Shown here in pieces: positions 33,140 to 41,859 of a stretch of 64,000 bases of DNA. Position numbers and translations under genes: made by a program. Source of the DNA: an uncultured Bacteroidia bacterium (GTDB lineage: Bacteria; Bacteroidota; Bacteroidia; Bacteroidales; UBA932); assembly GCA_902768985.1 (NCBI GenBank), contig CACXNA010000010.1, positions 1 to 64,000 on the forward strand, written 5' to 3'. Positions within the stretch are counted from its first letter, which is position 1. Each line of letters starts with the position of its first letter. The notes below the pieces were generated by a model, which was not told the DNA's origin, ran no database searches, and was given only the letters and a program-made list of their open reading frames with translations.

Positions 33140-34879
33140 ATGTCACGGCTCGGTCACAACATAGCTCACAGTATTATTTTTCTGACCACTTTGCTTCATG
33201 CTGGCTGCAATTCGTTGCCGGCGGGTCATATTACCCAAACCCTCGACGAAGTGGAACGTTGCATGAACGTGCAGCCGGACAGTGCACTGGTCCTGTTGCA
33301 ACGGATAGATTCGACAGACTTGATTGGTCCCGCCGTGAAGGCCCGGTATGCCTTGCTGAAAACAATGGCATTGGATAAATGCTATATGGATATAACGAGG
33401 CCTGGATTACTTGACCCTGCGGTCTCGTGGTATACCAGACATGGGACTGCTGATGAACGGCTGAAGATCTATCATTACCAAGGCCGTGTCCAACAGGATA
33501 GGAAAGACCTTAACGCTGCAATAATCATGTATTCCAAAGCCGAGCGATATGCAGATAAAGCTCTGGATCAGCATGCATTGGGTCTGCTATATGTTGCAAT
33601 CGGCAGTGTGTATAATTCAGTGTATAATACACAGCAAGAGTTGCTTTATAACGAGAAAGCAAGTGAGGTGTTTCGGCAAGCGAATGATCCCCTGTATGGG
33701 TCGTCTCTTGGAACCCTGGCATTGACTTATCAGAATAAAAAGAATTGGGCTCTTGCTGACTCTTTGTATCGAATAGCGATCGCGGCCTCGGATGCCTTCC
33801 CCCACGCGCAAATGGTGGATATTTCCAACTATGCTAGAATGAAATTGGTTCAGCCGGACAGAGATCCGGAGGGAGCTTTTGCCTTGTTAAAACGCAGAAT
33901 GGAAATGTCCGGAGGTCAACTTTCTACCAGGGACGCGGGCGCGTATGCCTATGCGGTGGCGTTACTGGGGGATAATAAAACGGCAGACCTGTTGATCTCC
34001 CAGATTCAGGATGCCTCCGGTCGCGATAGGGTGCATGTTTTGATGTGGATGTCCCGAATCGCTCTTTCACGAGGTGATTATGAAAATGCTTTTCGAACTC
34101 TAGCTGAGGCCTACTCTCTAGAATCTGGCATTTTGGAGGCAACCATGACGGACTCAGTAACAAGAGCCTTAAAAGAGGAGGCTTCTCGGGGAACAGAAAA
34201 GACACGAAACCTTCTCTACACAATTGTAGTATTAACGGGATTTATTATTCTGATCTTCATCAGTCTGGTATTATGGCTCTTTTTGCGGAAAGCAAAAGTG
34301 GAAACGGAATGCTCCCGCTTATTGTATTTGCGTGAGCGTTTACAGGAGGAATTGGGTAAACAGGAAACAGAATTGCATGACATACTGGAGAAGAATGCAG
34401 CACAGTCGTTACGGATCTCCGATCAACAGGACAAAATACAGGAAATGGAAAGAAGCGTTGCGAGGGAGCGGGAGATTTATACACGGGAGAGGGTGAGCCG
34501 GTTGCGACAACTGGGTGAATTACGAAGCACTTTTTGGTGGCGGGAGCGCGGCGGTATGAGGGAAGCGGATGCCATCAGCAAGATTAAAGCAGAAATCGCT
34601 TATGTGTTCCAAACAGACAATGACGGTAAAAAGCTGGTTCGTCGTCTAGACAGTGAACTAGATGGCGCAGTTTCGTTGTTAAGGGCGAAACTACACCTGC
34701 GAGGAAAACCACAGGAAGTGCTATTTCTTTGTTGTTGCATTTTGGATTTGGAACCGGAAATGATAGCTGAAATTATGGGAACCACAAAGGCCAATGTTTA
34801 CGAAAAACGTTATCGCTTACGTGCTCGTATTCGGGAACTGAACGATCCGCTACTTGCCGTTTTAGTGGAAAAATACTAA
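33140..34879 (+). CDS. Membrane-anchored TPR regulator with C-terminal HTH
   Basis: The 579-residue protein has a lipoprotein-like start (LLHAGC near residue 24) and a long TPR-type helical region to about 350 (GLLYVAIGSVYNSVYNTQQE). One membrane segment (LLYTIVVLTGFIILIFISLV) is followed by a coiled coil of about 100 residues. A C-terminal sigma-70-region-4/LuxR-like HTH reads PEMIAEIMGTTKANVYEKRY. Its plan parallels the regulator at 15434-17047 but the sequence differs. It should carry a periplasmic signal to DNA. It precedes, in the same direction, the cassette of small secreted proteins at 35.1-40.8 kb, which is its likely target. Its DNA is noticeably AT-richer than the housekeeping genes around it, suggesting acquisition. 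Confidence 0.75.
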   Translation: MSRLGHNIAHSIIFLTTLLHAGCNSLPAGHITQTLDEVERCMNVQPDSALVLLQRIDSTDLIGPAVKARYALLKTMALDKCYMDITRPGLLDPAVSWYTRHGTADERLKIYHYQGRVQQDRKDLNAAIIMYSKAERYADKALDQHALGLLYVAIGSVYNSVYNTQQELLYNEKASEVFRQANDPLYGSSLGTLALTYQNKKNWALADSLYRIAIAASDAFPHAQMVDISNYARMKLVQPDRDPEGAFALLKRRMEMSGGQLSTRDAGAYAYAVALLGDNKTADLLISQIQDASGRDRVHVLMWMSRIALSRGDYENAFRTLAEAYSLESGILEATMTDSVTRALKEEASRGTEKTRNLLYTIVVLTGFIILIFISLVLWLFLRKAKVETECSRLLYLRERLQEELGKQETELHDILEKNAAQSLRISDQQDKIQEMERSVAREREIYTRERVSRLRQLGELRSTFWWRERGGMREADAISKIKAEIAYVFQTDNDGKKLVRRLDSELDGAVSLLRAKLHLRGKPQEVLFLCCCILDLEPEMIAEIMGTTKANVYEKRYRLRARIRELNDPLLAVLVEKY

Positions 34880-35100
34880 CGAAGCACAGTCTCGGCGATT
34901 TTCTTATAACATATTGAAAACGAGCAAGAACCCATTATTCTTTATGGGCGTTTTCTTACTTTGTTAAAAACACCAAATCTAACGCCTACCGACAGGAGCT
35001 TCGCAAGTTGTTGTCCTTCAGGAGATTGAGACCATTAAACCGGGCCGTGACATGTTAGAAATTAAATGCGTAAAAACTTGTTTGGAAGAATTGAGGGTCG

Positions 35101-35108
35101 TATCTTCG
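35101..35108 (+). promoter_or_regulatory. Probable promoter of the secreted-peptide cassette
   Basis: TATCTTCG at 35101-35108 is a near match to TAnnTTTG, with TTG about 20 bases upstream as a possible -33 element. The ATG at 35136 follows 27 bases later. The rest of the 256-base gap after the regulator (34880-35135) holds no gene I can support. Confidence 0.45.
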
Positions 35109-35135
35109 TGGTGTTAGTTATTCTCAAACACGATT

Positions 35136-35552
35136 ATGCGAAAAATCAATTATTTAATCATTGGGATTGCTTGCCTTTTCCTTTCGACACACGTATTAAT
35201 GGCAAGTTCAATCATCGATGGCGGCGGTGATGGTGGTGTTATATCGGTGCCCATCATTGTCTCAGAGGGAGACGGAAGCGATGGTAATGTGCCCAAAAAC
35301 CGAGCCCCTCTTTTTGTCCCGATTGAAGCGGCGTATGTCTATGCGTCGTCAAGTGTCATGGTAGAGTTTCTTGTTAATCTGGGGGCAACTGTGGTAACAA
35401 TAGAAAATATTACTGCGGGAGAACAATGTGAGATATTTATTAATGCTGATATCGGAGTTCTATACCTGCCAATTTCTGGCAATACAGGAAGTTGGCAAAT
35501 GTATTTTAGATCGGTGTCCGGAAGGACGTACGTAGGCGAATTTACCTTATAA
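35136..35552 (+). CDS. Small secreted DUF3244-like protein
   Basis: The 138-residue product has a signal peptide (MRKINYLIIGIACLFLSTHV, cleavage near LMA-S). A Gly/Asp-rich low-complexity stretch follows (IDGGGDGGVISVP). The beta-rich domain at about 65-138 has VMVEFLVNLGATVVTIEN, YLPISGN and TYVGEFTL. The NLG...IPISG...G.F pattern is that of DUF3244, a small Bacteroidota secreted domain with an Ig-like fold and unknown role. It is the first gene of the tight cassette and is followed 13 bases later by the cysteine-rich peptide gene. Family call is from memory of the pattern. Confidence 0.65.
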   Translation: MRKINYLIIGIACLFLSTHVLMASSIIDGGGDGGVISVPIIVSEGDGSDGNVPKNRAPLFVPIEAAYVYASSSVMVEFLVNLGATVVTIENITAGEQCEIFINADIGVLYLPISGNTGSWQMYFRSVSGRTYVGEFTL

Positions 35553-35565
35553 ACTCTTATAGGAA

Positions 35566-35823
35566 ATGAAAACAGCAAACAAAACAAACTCTCTTGTACG
35601 AGTTGCAGCAGTAGCGCTCGTTGTCAGTTGTATTTCGGCGTTCCAGATTTCCGCTGATGCTTCTTGTCGTATCACCGATTTAGAGAACGGTTATTATCTT
35701 GCTTGTCTTGGTGATCATGGTACGTGCAAGTTTATTCCACCCGAGGGTGATCCTACATACTGCGATGGTAATATCGCCTTTGCCGAACCGATTCTGTGTC
35801 CGCTGGATGATATTGTCCCGTAA
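35566..35823 (+). CDS. Small secreted cysteine-rich peptide, unknown
   Basis: The 85-residue precursor has AGGA four bases before the ATG, unusually good for this genome. An N-terminal hydrophobic signal (VAAVALVVSCISAF) is followed by a mature part of about 53 residues with five Cys. Cys occur in SCRITD, ACLGDHG, TCKFIPP, YCDGNIA and LCPLDD; the last residues are acidic. The layout recalls the NVEALA-type small exported peptides of Bacteroidota, which also occur with beta-propeller lipoproteins, but the NVEALA word itself is absent. It could be a structural peptide, a signal or a transported cargo for the TonB-type protein downstream. I do not recognise it precisely. Confidence 0.6.
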   Translation: MKTANKTNSLVRVAAVALVVSCISAFQISADASCRITDLENGYYLACLGDHGTCKFIPPEGDPTYCDGNIAFAEPILCPLDDIVP

Positions 35824-35825
35824 TA

Positions 35826-36725
35826 ATGGGTGCAAGATTTTTCTTTCTTGTTAGTTGCTTGATTGTCCTCCCGGGGTTCGCTCTAAAAGGACAATCAAGC
35901 ATGGTTATTACCCATAATCGCGAAATCTCTCCTTCACGCCCAGTGTTTTTGGACGATTATTACTATGGGGAGAAACTACTGGAGGATGCTTTTATCTCCA
36001 TAGAGTACCAAAAGACCTTCATGTGGGACACGCTGAGTCGCAAAACCTGTACAACAACCGATATCCTGCTCGTGGGATCCAACTGGGTCAAGTATCAGGA
36101 CCTGGTCAAGTTCAAATATGACACGTACGCAAAAGTGGATTATGACAGGGCGGAAAAGGGACTCGGGAAAGCCATCACAAGCGATGTATACTGGGCGAGC
36201 TTCTATGATGTGTACTTGATGGATCTCTCCCGGAAGGAAATTCAGTTCTCCTGCCGCCTCGCGGCGGAAGATTATCAAGTCAAGGAACCGGCGCCTAGGC
36301 TGAACTGGTCATTGTCGGATTCTACCAGAGTTATTGGACCCTATCAGTGCCAGCATGCGACATCGACGTACGGTGGGCGACGGTGGCACGCTTGGTTCAC
36401 GCTGGATGTCCCGATCCCGCTTGGGCCCTGGAAGCTGGGTGGTTTGCCGGGATTGATCGTGCTGGCTTACGATGAGGCGCGACAGTACGAATTTGAAGCT
36501 CTATCGGTTTCTGACGAAGCCCGCCCGATCAACCTGATTAACTATCCTTACAGAACGATTACCCGCAAACAGTACAACAAGATGTTTCAAGAGTTGATGG
36601 AGGATTATTATACTTTCACGAACAGTCATTTGTCGGGCTCCGGCTTTCAATATATTGGGGAAAAGGGATCTAAATATCCAAAGGAATCCATGACTTTTTC
36701 ATTGATAGAAAAAGATGAGAAGTAG
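35826..36725 (+). CDS. GLPGLI family secreted protein
   Basis: The 299-residue protein has a signal peptide (MGARFFFLVSCLIVLPGFAL) and carries the diagnostic sequence GLPGLI at residues 206-211, inside PLGPWKLGGLPGLIVLAYDE. Upstream is the usual GPYQCQHATSTYGGRRWHAW segment. GLPGLI proteins are Bacteroidota exports of unknown function, frequently encoded next to a TonB-type outer-membrane protein with a carboxypeptidase-like domain, as here. It starts two bases after the peptide gene and its end overlaps the next gene by 11 bases. Confidence 0.9.
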   Translation: MGARFFFLVSCLIVLPGFALKGQSSMVITHNREISPSRPVFLDDYYYGEKLLEDAFISIEYQKTFMWDTLSRKTCTTTDILLVGSNWVKYQDLVKFKYDTYAKVDYDRAEKGLGKAITSDVYWASFYDVYLMDLSRKEIQFSCRLAAEDYQVKEPAPRLNWSLSDSTRVIGPYQCQHATSTYGGRRWHAWFTLDVPIPLGPWKLGGLPGLIVLAYDEARQYEFEALSVSDEARPINLINYPYRTITRKQYNKMFQELMEDYYTFTNSHLSGSGFQYIGEKGSKYPKESMTFSLIEKDEK

Positions 36726-37173
36726 AGTACCATTCTGGTTGATACCTTTTTTCTTTCTAGCATGTTCGTCGCATAAGAATACATTTAACGATTATGTTTC
36801 TGGTGCACGAGCCATTGATATTGGTATTAATGGTGCCTTGGCAGATAGTCTGTTTGGTGGGGTTATTCCAGGTCAGTCTTTGTCGCATACTGCCGTTTTG
36901 TATACCGATGCGGATTGTTCTGCGTGTATTTCTTCTGCCATCGAGTTGTATAAGTCTTTTAAAAAAGCTGAAACAAGTTATTCACTTGTAATCCTTCTGG
37001 GGGGCCCAGATCGAGAGACATTTGATTATTATTGGCAGCGTGAATTCCCTGATGGATGCAGTGAAACGCACGCGTTCATTATTCTTTCTCCCAAAATAGA
37101 TGATATTCCTAAAGGAGTATATGTCGTAGAGAGAAATATAGCTCAGCATTATTCTATATGGAGCGGGCCGTAA
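36715..37173 (+). CDS. Lipoprotein with thioredoxin-like CxxC motif
   Basis: The 152-residue product starts MRSRVPFWLIPFFFLACSSH, a lipoprotein signal with Cys 17. Residues 60-95 read HTAVLYTDADCSACISSAIE, with a Cys68-Ser-Ala-Cys71 redox-type motif placed after a beta strand as in thioredoxin folds. A matching strand (YSLVILLGG) follows. It could reduce or oxidise disulfides in the cysteine-rich peptide coded two genes upstream; this is inference from context. No TlpA-family signature beyond CxxC is clear. It overlaps both neighbours, consistent with translational coupling. Confidence 0.65.
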   Translation: MRSRVPFWLIPFFFLACSSHKNTFNDYVSGARAIDIGINGALADSLFGGVIPGQSLSHTAVLYTDADCSACISSAIELYKSFKKAETSYSLVILLGGPDRETFDYYWQREFPDGCSETHAFIILSPKIDDIPKGVYVVERNIAQHYSIWSGP

Positions 37174-38189
37174 TTATATCTTTGAGTTCAGTTTTTTTGC
37201 TTCTTCTTTCCTGTCATTCTTACAGACCGAAGGAAGAGCCCCTGGTCCTATCTAAGCCGCACGAAATCGTGGCGGTAGACTCTGTTTATTTCCCGATTAA
37301 AGATCCAGTGTCGTGTATGGTCATTTCTGATTCTATTCTGGCCATAAAGCATTCGAGACAGAAGGATTCTGTATTATTCACCATATACAATGTTCGTTCG
37401 AAAAGTCGAGTGCGAGAGGTTCTCTATGGCCAGAAGGAGGACCAATTCCTTGGGTTGCTTTATGCATATTCTTCGGAAGGATTGGTGCTTCATGACTTCG
37501 CAAAAGAGCGATTCTCGCTTATAAAACCGGATAAAATAGCTGATCAAGGAAAACTAATTTTTAAAGAAACAAATATACACGCACAGTGTATTCTTCCGAC
37601 AAAAGGAGATCGGCTGCTTTTTTTAAACTCAAATTCGTTCGAGAACAGGGAAAACAGGCTTTTAATATCCGACGCGGAATACCACTATAACTCAAAGCGA
37701 AGGGTCCATATAGACACATACAATGTTGTGGATGGGTTTATGTTGATGAACGAAGAAGGGACGCGTACATACTATTTTGATAAGCATTCTGGGATTGTTG
37801 AGCTATATGATGCCCGCTTATCTTGTTTGAAAAGAATGATAGTTCAAGATGCGTTAAGCCCAGACTATGTTATATATAAAAGTGGCAAGAATAAACTACG
37901 CGTTTTTAAAGGGTCCGTCCCGTACACGTTCAAGGCAGGCAGTGCGAACCCAAAAGGCGTTTTGGTATTATATGATCCATGCTATCTTGCTGGGGAGCGG
38001 AGTTTAATATATGGAGAGTCTCAGCCATCCCTCATGATGCTAGATTGGGAGGGAGAGTTAAAAACATTATTTTTGATCCCTGGAGGACGGCATCCGGTAC
38101 AATGCCATGCGACTCAAGAAGGAAGGATTGTTTTGTTATTTTGTGAAGATAACGGCATCAAAGAAGTTATTTATGAGATTGCCTCATAA
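37158..38189 (+). CDS. BF3164-like beta-propeller lipoprotein
   Basis: The 343-residue product has a lipoprotein signal (ISLSSVFLLLLSC, Cys 19). Repeated four-strand blades follow throughout, for example SVYFPIKDPVSCMVISDSIL and YYFDKHSGIVELYDARLSCL. The arrangement fits the BF3164/TolB-like six-bladed propeller lipoproteins of Bacteroidales, whose role is unknown; surface binding of a peptide or glycan is plausible. It begins inside the end of the CxxC lipoprotein gene, and the outer-membrane protein gene begins inside its own end, so all are probably one transcript. The DNA is AT-rich. Confidence 0.7.
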   Translation: MERAVIISLSSVFLLLLSCHSYRPKEEPLVLSKPHEIVAVDSVYFPIKDPVSCMVISDSILAIKHSRQKDSVLFTIYNVRSKSRVREVLYGQKEDQFLGLLYAYSSEGLVLHDFAKERFSLIKPDKIADQGKLIFKETNIHAQCILPTKGDRLLFLNSNSFENRENRLLISDAEYHYNSKRRVHIDTYNVVDGFMLMNEEGTRTYYFDKHSGIVELYDARLSCLKRMIVQDALSPDYVIYKSGKNKLRVFKGSVPYTFKAGSANPKGVLVLYDPCYLAGERSLIYGESQPSLMMLDWEGELKTLFLIPGGRHPVQCHATQEGRIVLLFCEDNGIKEVIYEIAS

Positions 38190-40767
38190 TTTGTTTCTCG
38201 TCTTTTCCTTGCTGTTGCCTTGGTGGGCCGGGGCGCAGGAGTTTTCGTTGGAGGGCCGGGTCCAGGACGCGGCCACGCGGGAGCCGCTGGCGGGAGCGAT
38301 TATTGCCGCGTCCCGGTCGGACGGCCGGGTGTTGGGCTATACTGCGGCAGGCGGAAACGGCACCTTCAAACTCCCCCTCCCGGAGGGCGCAGAGACCTTG
38401 ACGGTCACGCTGTTGGGATATGGAAAGAAAATCATTCAGGCGCCTTTCTCGTCTCCGCTGACGATCACGATGAAGGCCGGTCGGGAGCGGATTGCATCAG
38501 CCGTCATTACATCCCGGAGCGTAGAGGTCAAAGGAGATACGGTTACATATAATGCTGCCGCAGTGCGCGGGAAAAATGACCGAAACCTGGGTGATCTGCT
38601 TGAGCGTCTGCCGGGCATCGAGATGTCCCGACACGGCGGAATCTTATATAACGGGCGCCCGATTAATAAGTTGTATATTGAAGGACGCGATATTCTGAAG
38701 GGCGAGTACGGATTCGCGAGCGAGAATCTGGACGCGAAGAGCATCAAATCCATCGATGTTTATCTCAACCACCAACCCGTCAAGGTTCTGCGCGATATCG
38801 TCGAGTCAAACAGTACGGCGCTGAACATTACCCTGGAAGATTATGCCAAGGGCTCTTGGGGTGGCTCAATCGATGCTGCGGGAGGCCGTTCGTGGGCGCC
38901 GGGGGCGACCTGGTCGGGCGACCTTCTGGGGCTGTATGTTGGGAGGCAGAACGCCTCTCTGAACAAGGTGAACACCAACAATATCGGCACGCTGCCCTAT
39001 TATGCCGGTTCGCAGGTCAATGTTTTCCGGATCGGGGAAGAGCTATTTAATCGTTACCGTTTGCAGAACTACTTCTCTCCGAATGTTGACGGCGCGCCAC
39101 TGGAAGACGTCCATTCTGTTCTGAACCGGAGTGTGAATGCACAAACCATAGACAATCATTCGTTCTCTGAAGACAGCAACATTGGCGTGACTGTCAAGTA
39201 TTCCAGAGATGTTCTGGGCTCGACTTTCACCGGCCTTAGACAATATTTGCAGCCCGGTGAAACGGCGGATAAACGATACGTGGATATTGTTGAGAAACAG
39301 ACAAAAGATACGTTCCTGAGCGCCGCGGCGGAGTTCGTTTCCAACACGGACCGGCAGTACGTGAAGGAGGCATTGTACTTCGACTTGCAGCGCAACTCGG
39401 GACACGCAGACATCTTGGGGCCGGAGGCCTTGACGCAGGGGACCGAAGGCAAGCGCCTGGACATCAACAATATTCTAGATCTAACTTTTCGTGTAAAGAA
39501 GCGTAACGTCATTCGACTGAGCAACTATACGCAATATACTGACAAGGATGACGCATTGTGTGTTTCGCGAGACCATCTCGAGCAGGCGCTCCGGGTGCAG
39601 GTGTTTTATAATTCGCTCCAGCTCTCGGGGATTGCGCATACAGCACGGGAGTGGACATTCACGCTGACGCCTCGATTAACCTTTTACTGGCGCCTCCTGG
39701 CTTCGACCTTGGCTGGGCAACTCCCTGCCGTGATTCCGGGACAGACCGTGCAGGACCTGTCCATCTGGTCCGTGCAGCCGGGACTGAACGCCGAAATCGT
39801 CAGGAGAATCGGTCAGTGGCGGATTGGCGTGAACGCCGCAGGCGAATACCGTTACTATAATTTTCGCGCGCAAACCGACAGGCGGGAATCCTTGCCGACC
39901 CTGTCGGGTTCCGCATTCGTGAAATACGCCCGGGGGCGGGTAGAGACAGAGCTCTCCTATACATATTCGCTTGATATTCAGGACGACCAAACCATAGGCC
40001 AGGCGCTCATCCTCAGCGCATACAACACCTTGTGGACGGGACGTCAGAATCTGGTTCGCTTGCCGATGCACAGAGTACAGTTCGATTTCGGCTTCCATGA
40101 ACCCCTGACGGGCGTGTATTTCCGTGTGCATTCTTCTGCGCAGAGCGGACAGTCCAATCCGGAAAGCCGAGCATTGTTTGATGACTATGTCCTCATCCGG
40201 GAAGCGGACGGGGTGGCCAAGATGCAATCCATCCTGAATAGCGTTTCGCTGTCCCGGGGTTTGCCGGCGATTCGCGGGAAAGTGGATGCCCGGGTCAGCC
40301 ATGACATCAGTCGCTTCGTGCTGTGGCAAGACGGCTTCGATGTGGATTACAATTCTTCTTTCTTGCAGACAGCCTTAGATTTTAAGGCGAATCCGCTGCG
40401 TTGGCTGGGCTTTGAATATGCGGGGGACTATATGCTGACCAATTTCTCCCTGAAAGGGGAGCGGGAGCCGTCCCGTCATGATTTGCGCCAGAAGCTTTCT
40501 GTCTCCTTGCTACCCGGCGACAGGTGGGAATTCCAGATATCCTCGGAGCACAGGCTGAATGTAGTTTCGGAAACCCAAGGTGTCCTCCTGTTGGGAGCAA
40601 ATGTGTTGTGGCGTGTTACCCCTTCCGTTCGATTCCATCTGCAGGGGATCAACCTGCTGGATAAAAGGGAATACGTCGTGGTGACGACTTCTCCGCTTCT
40701 GATCTCCTCTTCCAGCTGGCAAATCCGCCCCAGAACGCTACTGTTGGGTGTTGAATGGAAGTTTTAA
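38173..40767 (+). CDS. TonB-type outer-membrane beta-barrel protein
   Basis: The start at 38173 gives MRLPHNLFLVFSLLLPWWAG, a signal peptide, and overlaps the previous gene by 17 bases. An upstream ATG at 38107 would only add an unlikely 22-residue leader. The 864-residue product has a carboxypeptidase-like regulatory domain (about 25-105, LEGRVQDAATREPLAGAIIA), a plug (about 120-220, LLERLPGIEMSRHGGILYNG) and a long barrel. The group is that of GLPGLI-associated TonB receptors rather than SusC: no SusD follows. It is likely the exporter/importer or surface anchor of the cassette. Its GC content is higher than that of the four genes before it. Confidence 0.85.
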   Translation: MRLPHNLFLVFSLLLPWWAGAQEFSLEGRVQDAATREPLAGAIIAASRSDGRVLGYTAAGGNGTFKLPLPEGAETLTVTLLGYGKKIIQAPFSSPLTITMKAGRERIASAVITSRSVEVKGDTVTYNAAAVRGKNDRNLGDLLERLPGIEMSRHGGILYNGRPINKLYIEGRDILKGEYGFASENLDAKSIKSIDVYLNHQPVKVLRDIVESNSTALNITLEDYAKGSWGGSIDAAGGRSWAPGATWSGDLLGLYVGRQNASLNKVNTNNIGTLPYYAGSQVNVFRIGEELFNRYRLQNYFSPNVDGAPLEDVHSVLNRSVNAQTIDNHSFSEDSNIGVTVKYSRDVLGSTFTGLRQYLQPGETADKRYVDIVEKQTKDTFLSAAAEFVSNTDRQYVKEALYFDLQRNSGHADILGPEALTQGTEGKRLDINNILDLTFRVKKRNVIRLSNYTQYTDKDDALCVSRDHLEQALRVQVFYNSLQLSGIAHTAREWTFTLTPRLTFYWRLLASTLAGQLPAVIPGQTVQDLSIWSVQPGLNAEIVRRIGQWRIGVNAAGEYRYYNFRAQTDRRESLPTLSGSAFVKYARGRVETELSYTYSLDIQDDQTIGQALILSAYNTLWTGRQNLVRLPMHRVQFDFGFHEPLTGVYFRVHSSAQSGQSNPESRALFDDYVLIREADGVAKMQSILNSVSLSRGLPAIRGKVDARVSHDISRFVLWQDGFDVDYNSSFLQTALDFKANPLRWLGFEYAGDYMLTNFSLKGEREPSRHDLRQKLSVSLLPGDRWEFQISSEHRLNVVSETQGVLLLGANVLWRVTPSVRFHLQGINLLDKREYVVVTTSPLLISSSSWQIRPRTLLLGVEWKF

Positions 40768-40787
40768 TCATTTTGACAGAATTGTTA

Positions 40788-40849
40788 TGGCTCCTTCGCC
40801 CTTCCGGGGGCCTCGGAGTCATTCCGGGCTTGACCCGGAATCTTTTTTT
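40788..40849 (+). repeat. Palindromic repeat pair acting as a possible terminator
   Basis: The first half is an imperfect palindrome (CTCCTTCGCCCTTCC then GGGGGCCTCGGAG). The second, AGTCATTCCGGGCTTGACCC then GGAATCT, at 40817-40843, matches the element in trpC (47122-47147) almost base for base. It is followed by T7, so here it could terminate the outer-membrane protein transcript. Confidence 0.65.
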
Positions 40850-40851
40850 CG

Positions 40852-40859
40852 TATATTTG
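40852..40859 (+). promoter_or_regulatory. -7 box of the SDR gene, partly built on a repeat
   Basis: TATATTTG at 40852-40859 lies 18 bases after TTGA (40830-40833), which belongs to the palindromic repeat loop. The repeat may therefore provide the -33 element. Confidence 0.45.
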
Positions 40860-40889
40860 TCCTGCTAAGCAATGCAAGTAAACGAGTAT

Positions 40890-41660
40890 ATGAAGAATTA
40901 TTTTGACCTTTCCGGACGCGTCGCCGTGGTGACCGGCGCATCCACCGGCCTGGGCCTCCAGATGGCCAAGGCCTTCGCGAGCCAGGGCGCCAATCTGGTG
41001 CTGCTCGCCCGCCGTATGAACCTCCTGGAGGAAAATGCGAAAGCCATCAACGCTGAATTCGGCGTTGAGGTGCTCCCTTTTGCCTGTGATATTACCAACA
41101 CGGAGAACGTCAAGGCCGCCGTAGCCGCCACGATGGAGCGCTTCGGCCGCGTGGACATCCTGATGAACAACGCCGGCACGGGTGCCGTGGCCCCGGCTGA
41201 GGAAATCACCGACGAGCAGTTCAAGAAGGAGCTGGACATCGACCTCTTCGGCACGTTCAACTGCTCCCGCGAGTTCGGCAAGGAGATGATCAAGGCCGGC
41301 TACGGCCGCATCATCAACATCGCCTCAATGTACGGCCTGGTGGGCAACCTCATCGTGGGTTCCGCCCCGTACCATGCCGCCAAGGGTGGTGTCGTGAACC
41401 TGACCCGCGCCCTCGCGGCCGAGTGGGGCAAGCACGGCATCACGGTCAACAGCATCTGCCCGGGTTACTTCTACACCGACCTGACGACCGCCACCCTCGA
41501 CTCCGACTACTTCCAGGCCATCGCGAAGAACAACATCCCGCTGGGCCGCTACGGCAAGCAGGGCGAACTCGACACCTGCGCCCTCTTCCTGGCCTCCCCG
41601 GCTTCGACCTACGTGAACGGTCAGAATATCGCCGTTGACGGCGGTTACACCTGCATCTAG
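40890..41660 (+). CDS. Short-chain dehydrogenase/reductase
   Basis: I prefer the ATG at 40890 (MKNYFDLSGRVAVVTGASTG), which gives the usual distance to the NAD(P)-binding TGASTGLG. An ATG at 40872 would add six residues and leave almost no leader. The catalytic triad is visible: Ser in INIASMYG and Tyr-x-x-x-Lys in PYHAAKGG, with NNAG in MNNAGTGA. It ends in the family pattern ASTYVNGQNIAVDGGYTCI. The sequence most resembles gluconate 5-dehydrogenase or beta-ketoacyl-reductase-like SDRs; substrate is not determinable. It stands alone, flanked by a repeat/terminator before and a strong terminator after. Confidence 0.9.
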   Translation: MKNYFDLSGRVAVVTGASTGLGLQMAKAFASQGANLVLLARRMNLLEENAKAINAEFGVEVLPFACDITNTENVKAAVAATMERFGRVDILMNNAGTGAVAPAEEITDEQFKKELDIDLFGTFNCSREFGKEMIKAGYGRIINIASMYGLVGNLIVGSAPYHAAKGGVVNLTRALAAEWGKHGITVNSICPGYFYTDLTTATLDSDYFQAIAKNNIPLGRYGKQGELDTCALFLASPASTYVNGQNIAVDGGYTCI

Positions 41661-41680
41661 GGGTTTCTGCAAATCCTTGA

Positions 41681-41718
41681 ATAACCGCATTGCGAAAGCG
41701 ATGCGGTTATTTTTTATT
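41681..41718 (+). terminator. Rho-independent terminator after the SDR gene
   Basis: ATAACCGCAT (41681-41690) and ATGCGGTTAT (41701-41710) form a perfect ten-base stem around TGCGAAAGCG, followed by T6. Confidence 0.9.
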
Positions 41719-41851
41719 ATAAATCGTAAGTTTATACTGGGATAAAATGAATGATTGTTAATAAAACATATTTCGTAATCCGACCTTGCAGGAATTTCAC
41801 GATTGAATATCAATATTTTGCAAAATTATTTTTATTAATCAAATTTTTATC

Positions 41852-41859
41852 TATCTTTG
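41852..41859 (+). promoter_or_regulatory. -7 box of the aconitase-citrate synthase operon
   Basis: TATCTTTG at 41852-41859 puts transcription start near 41866, leaving a leader of about 80 bases. The 286-base gap (41661-41946) otherwise holds only the terminator and AT-rich DNA. Confidence 0.6.

Noticed and set aside
38107..38172. Upstream ATG for the outer-membrane barrel gene
   Set aside because: It would place 22 polar residues before a good signal peptide and overlap the propeller gene more deeply; the ATG at 38173 fits better.
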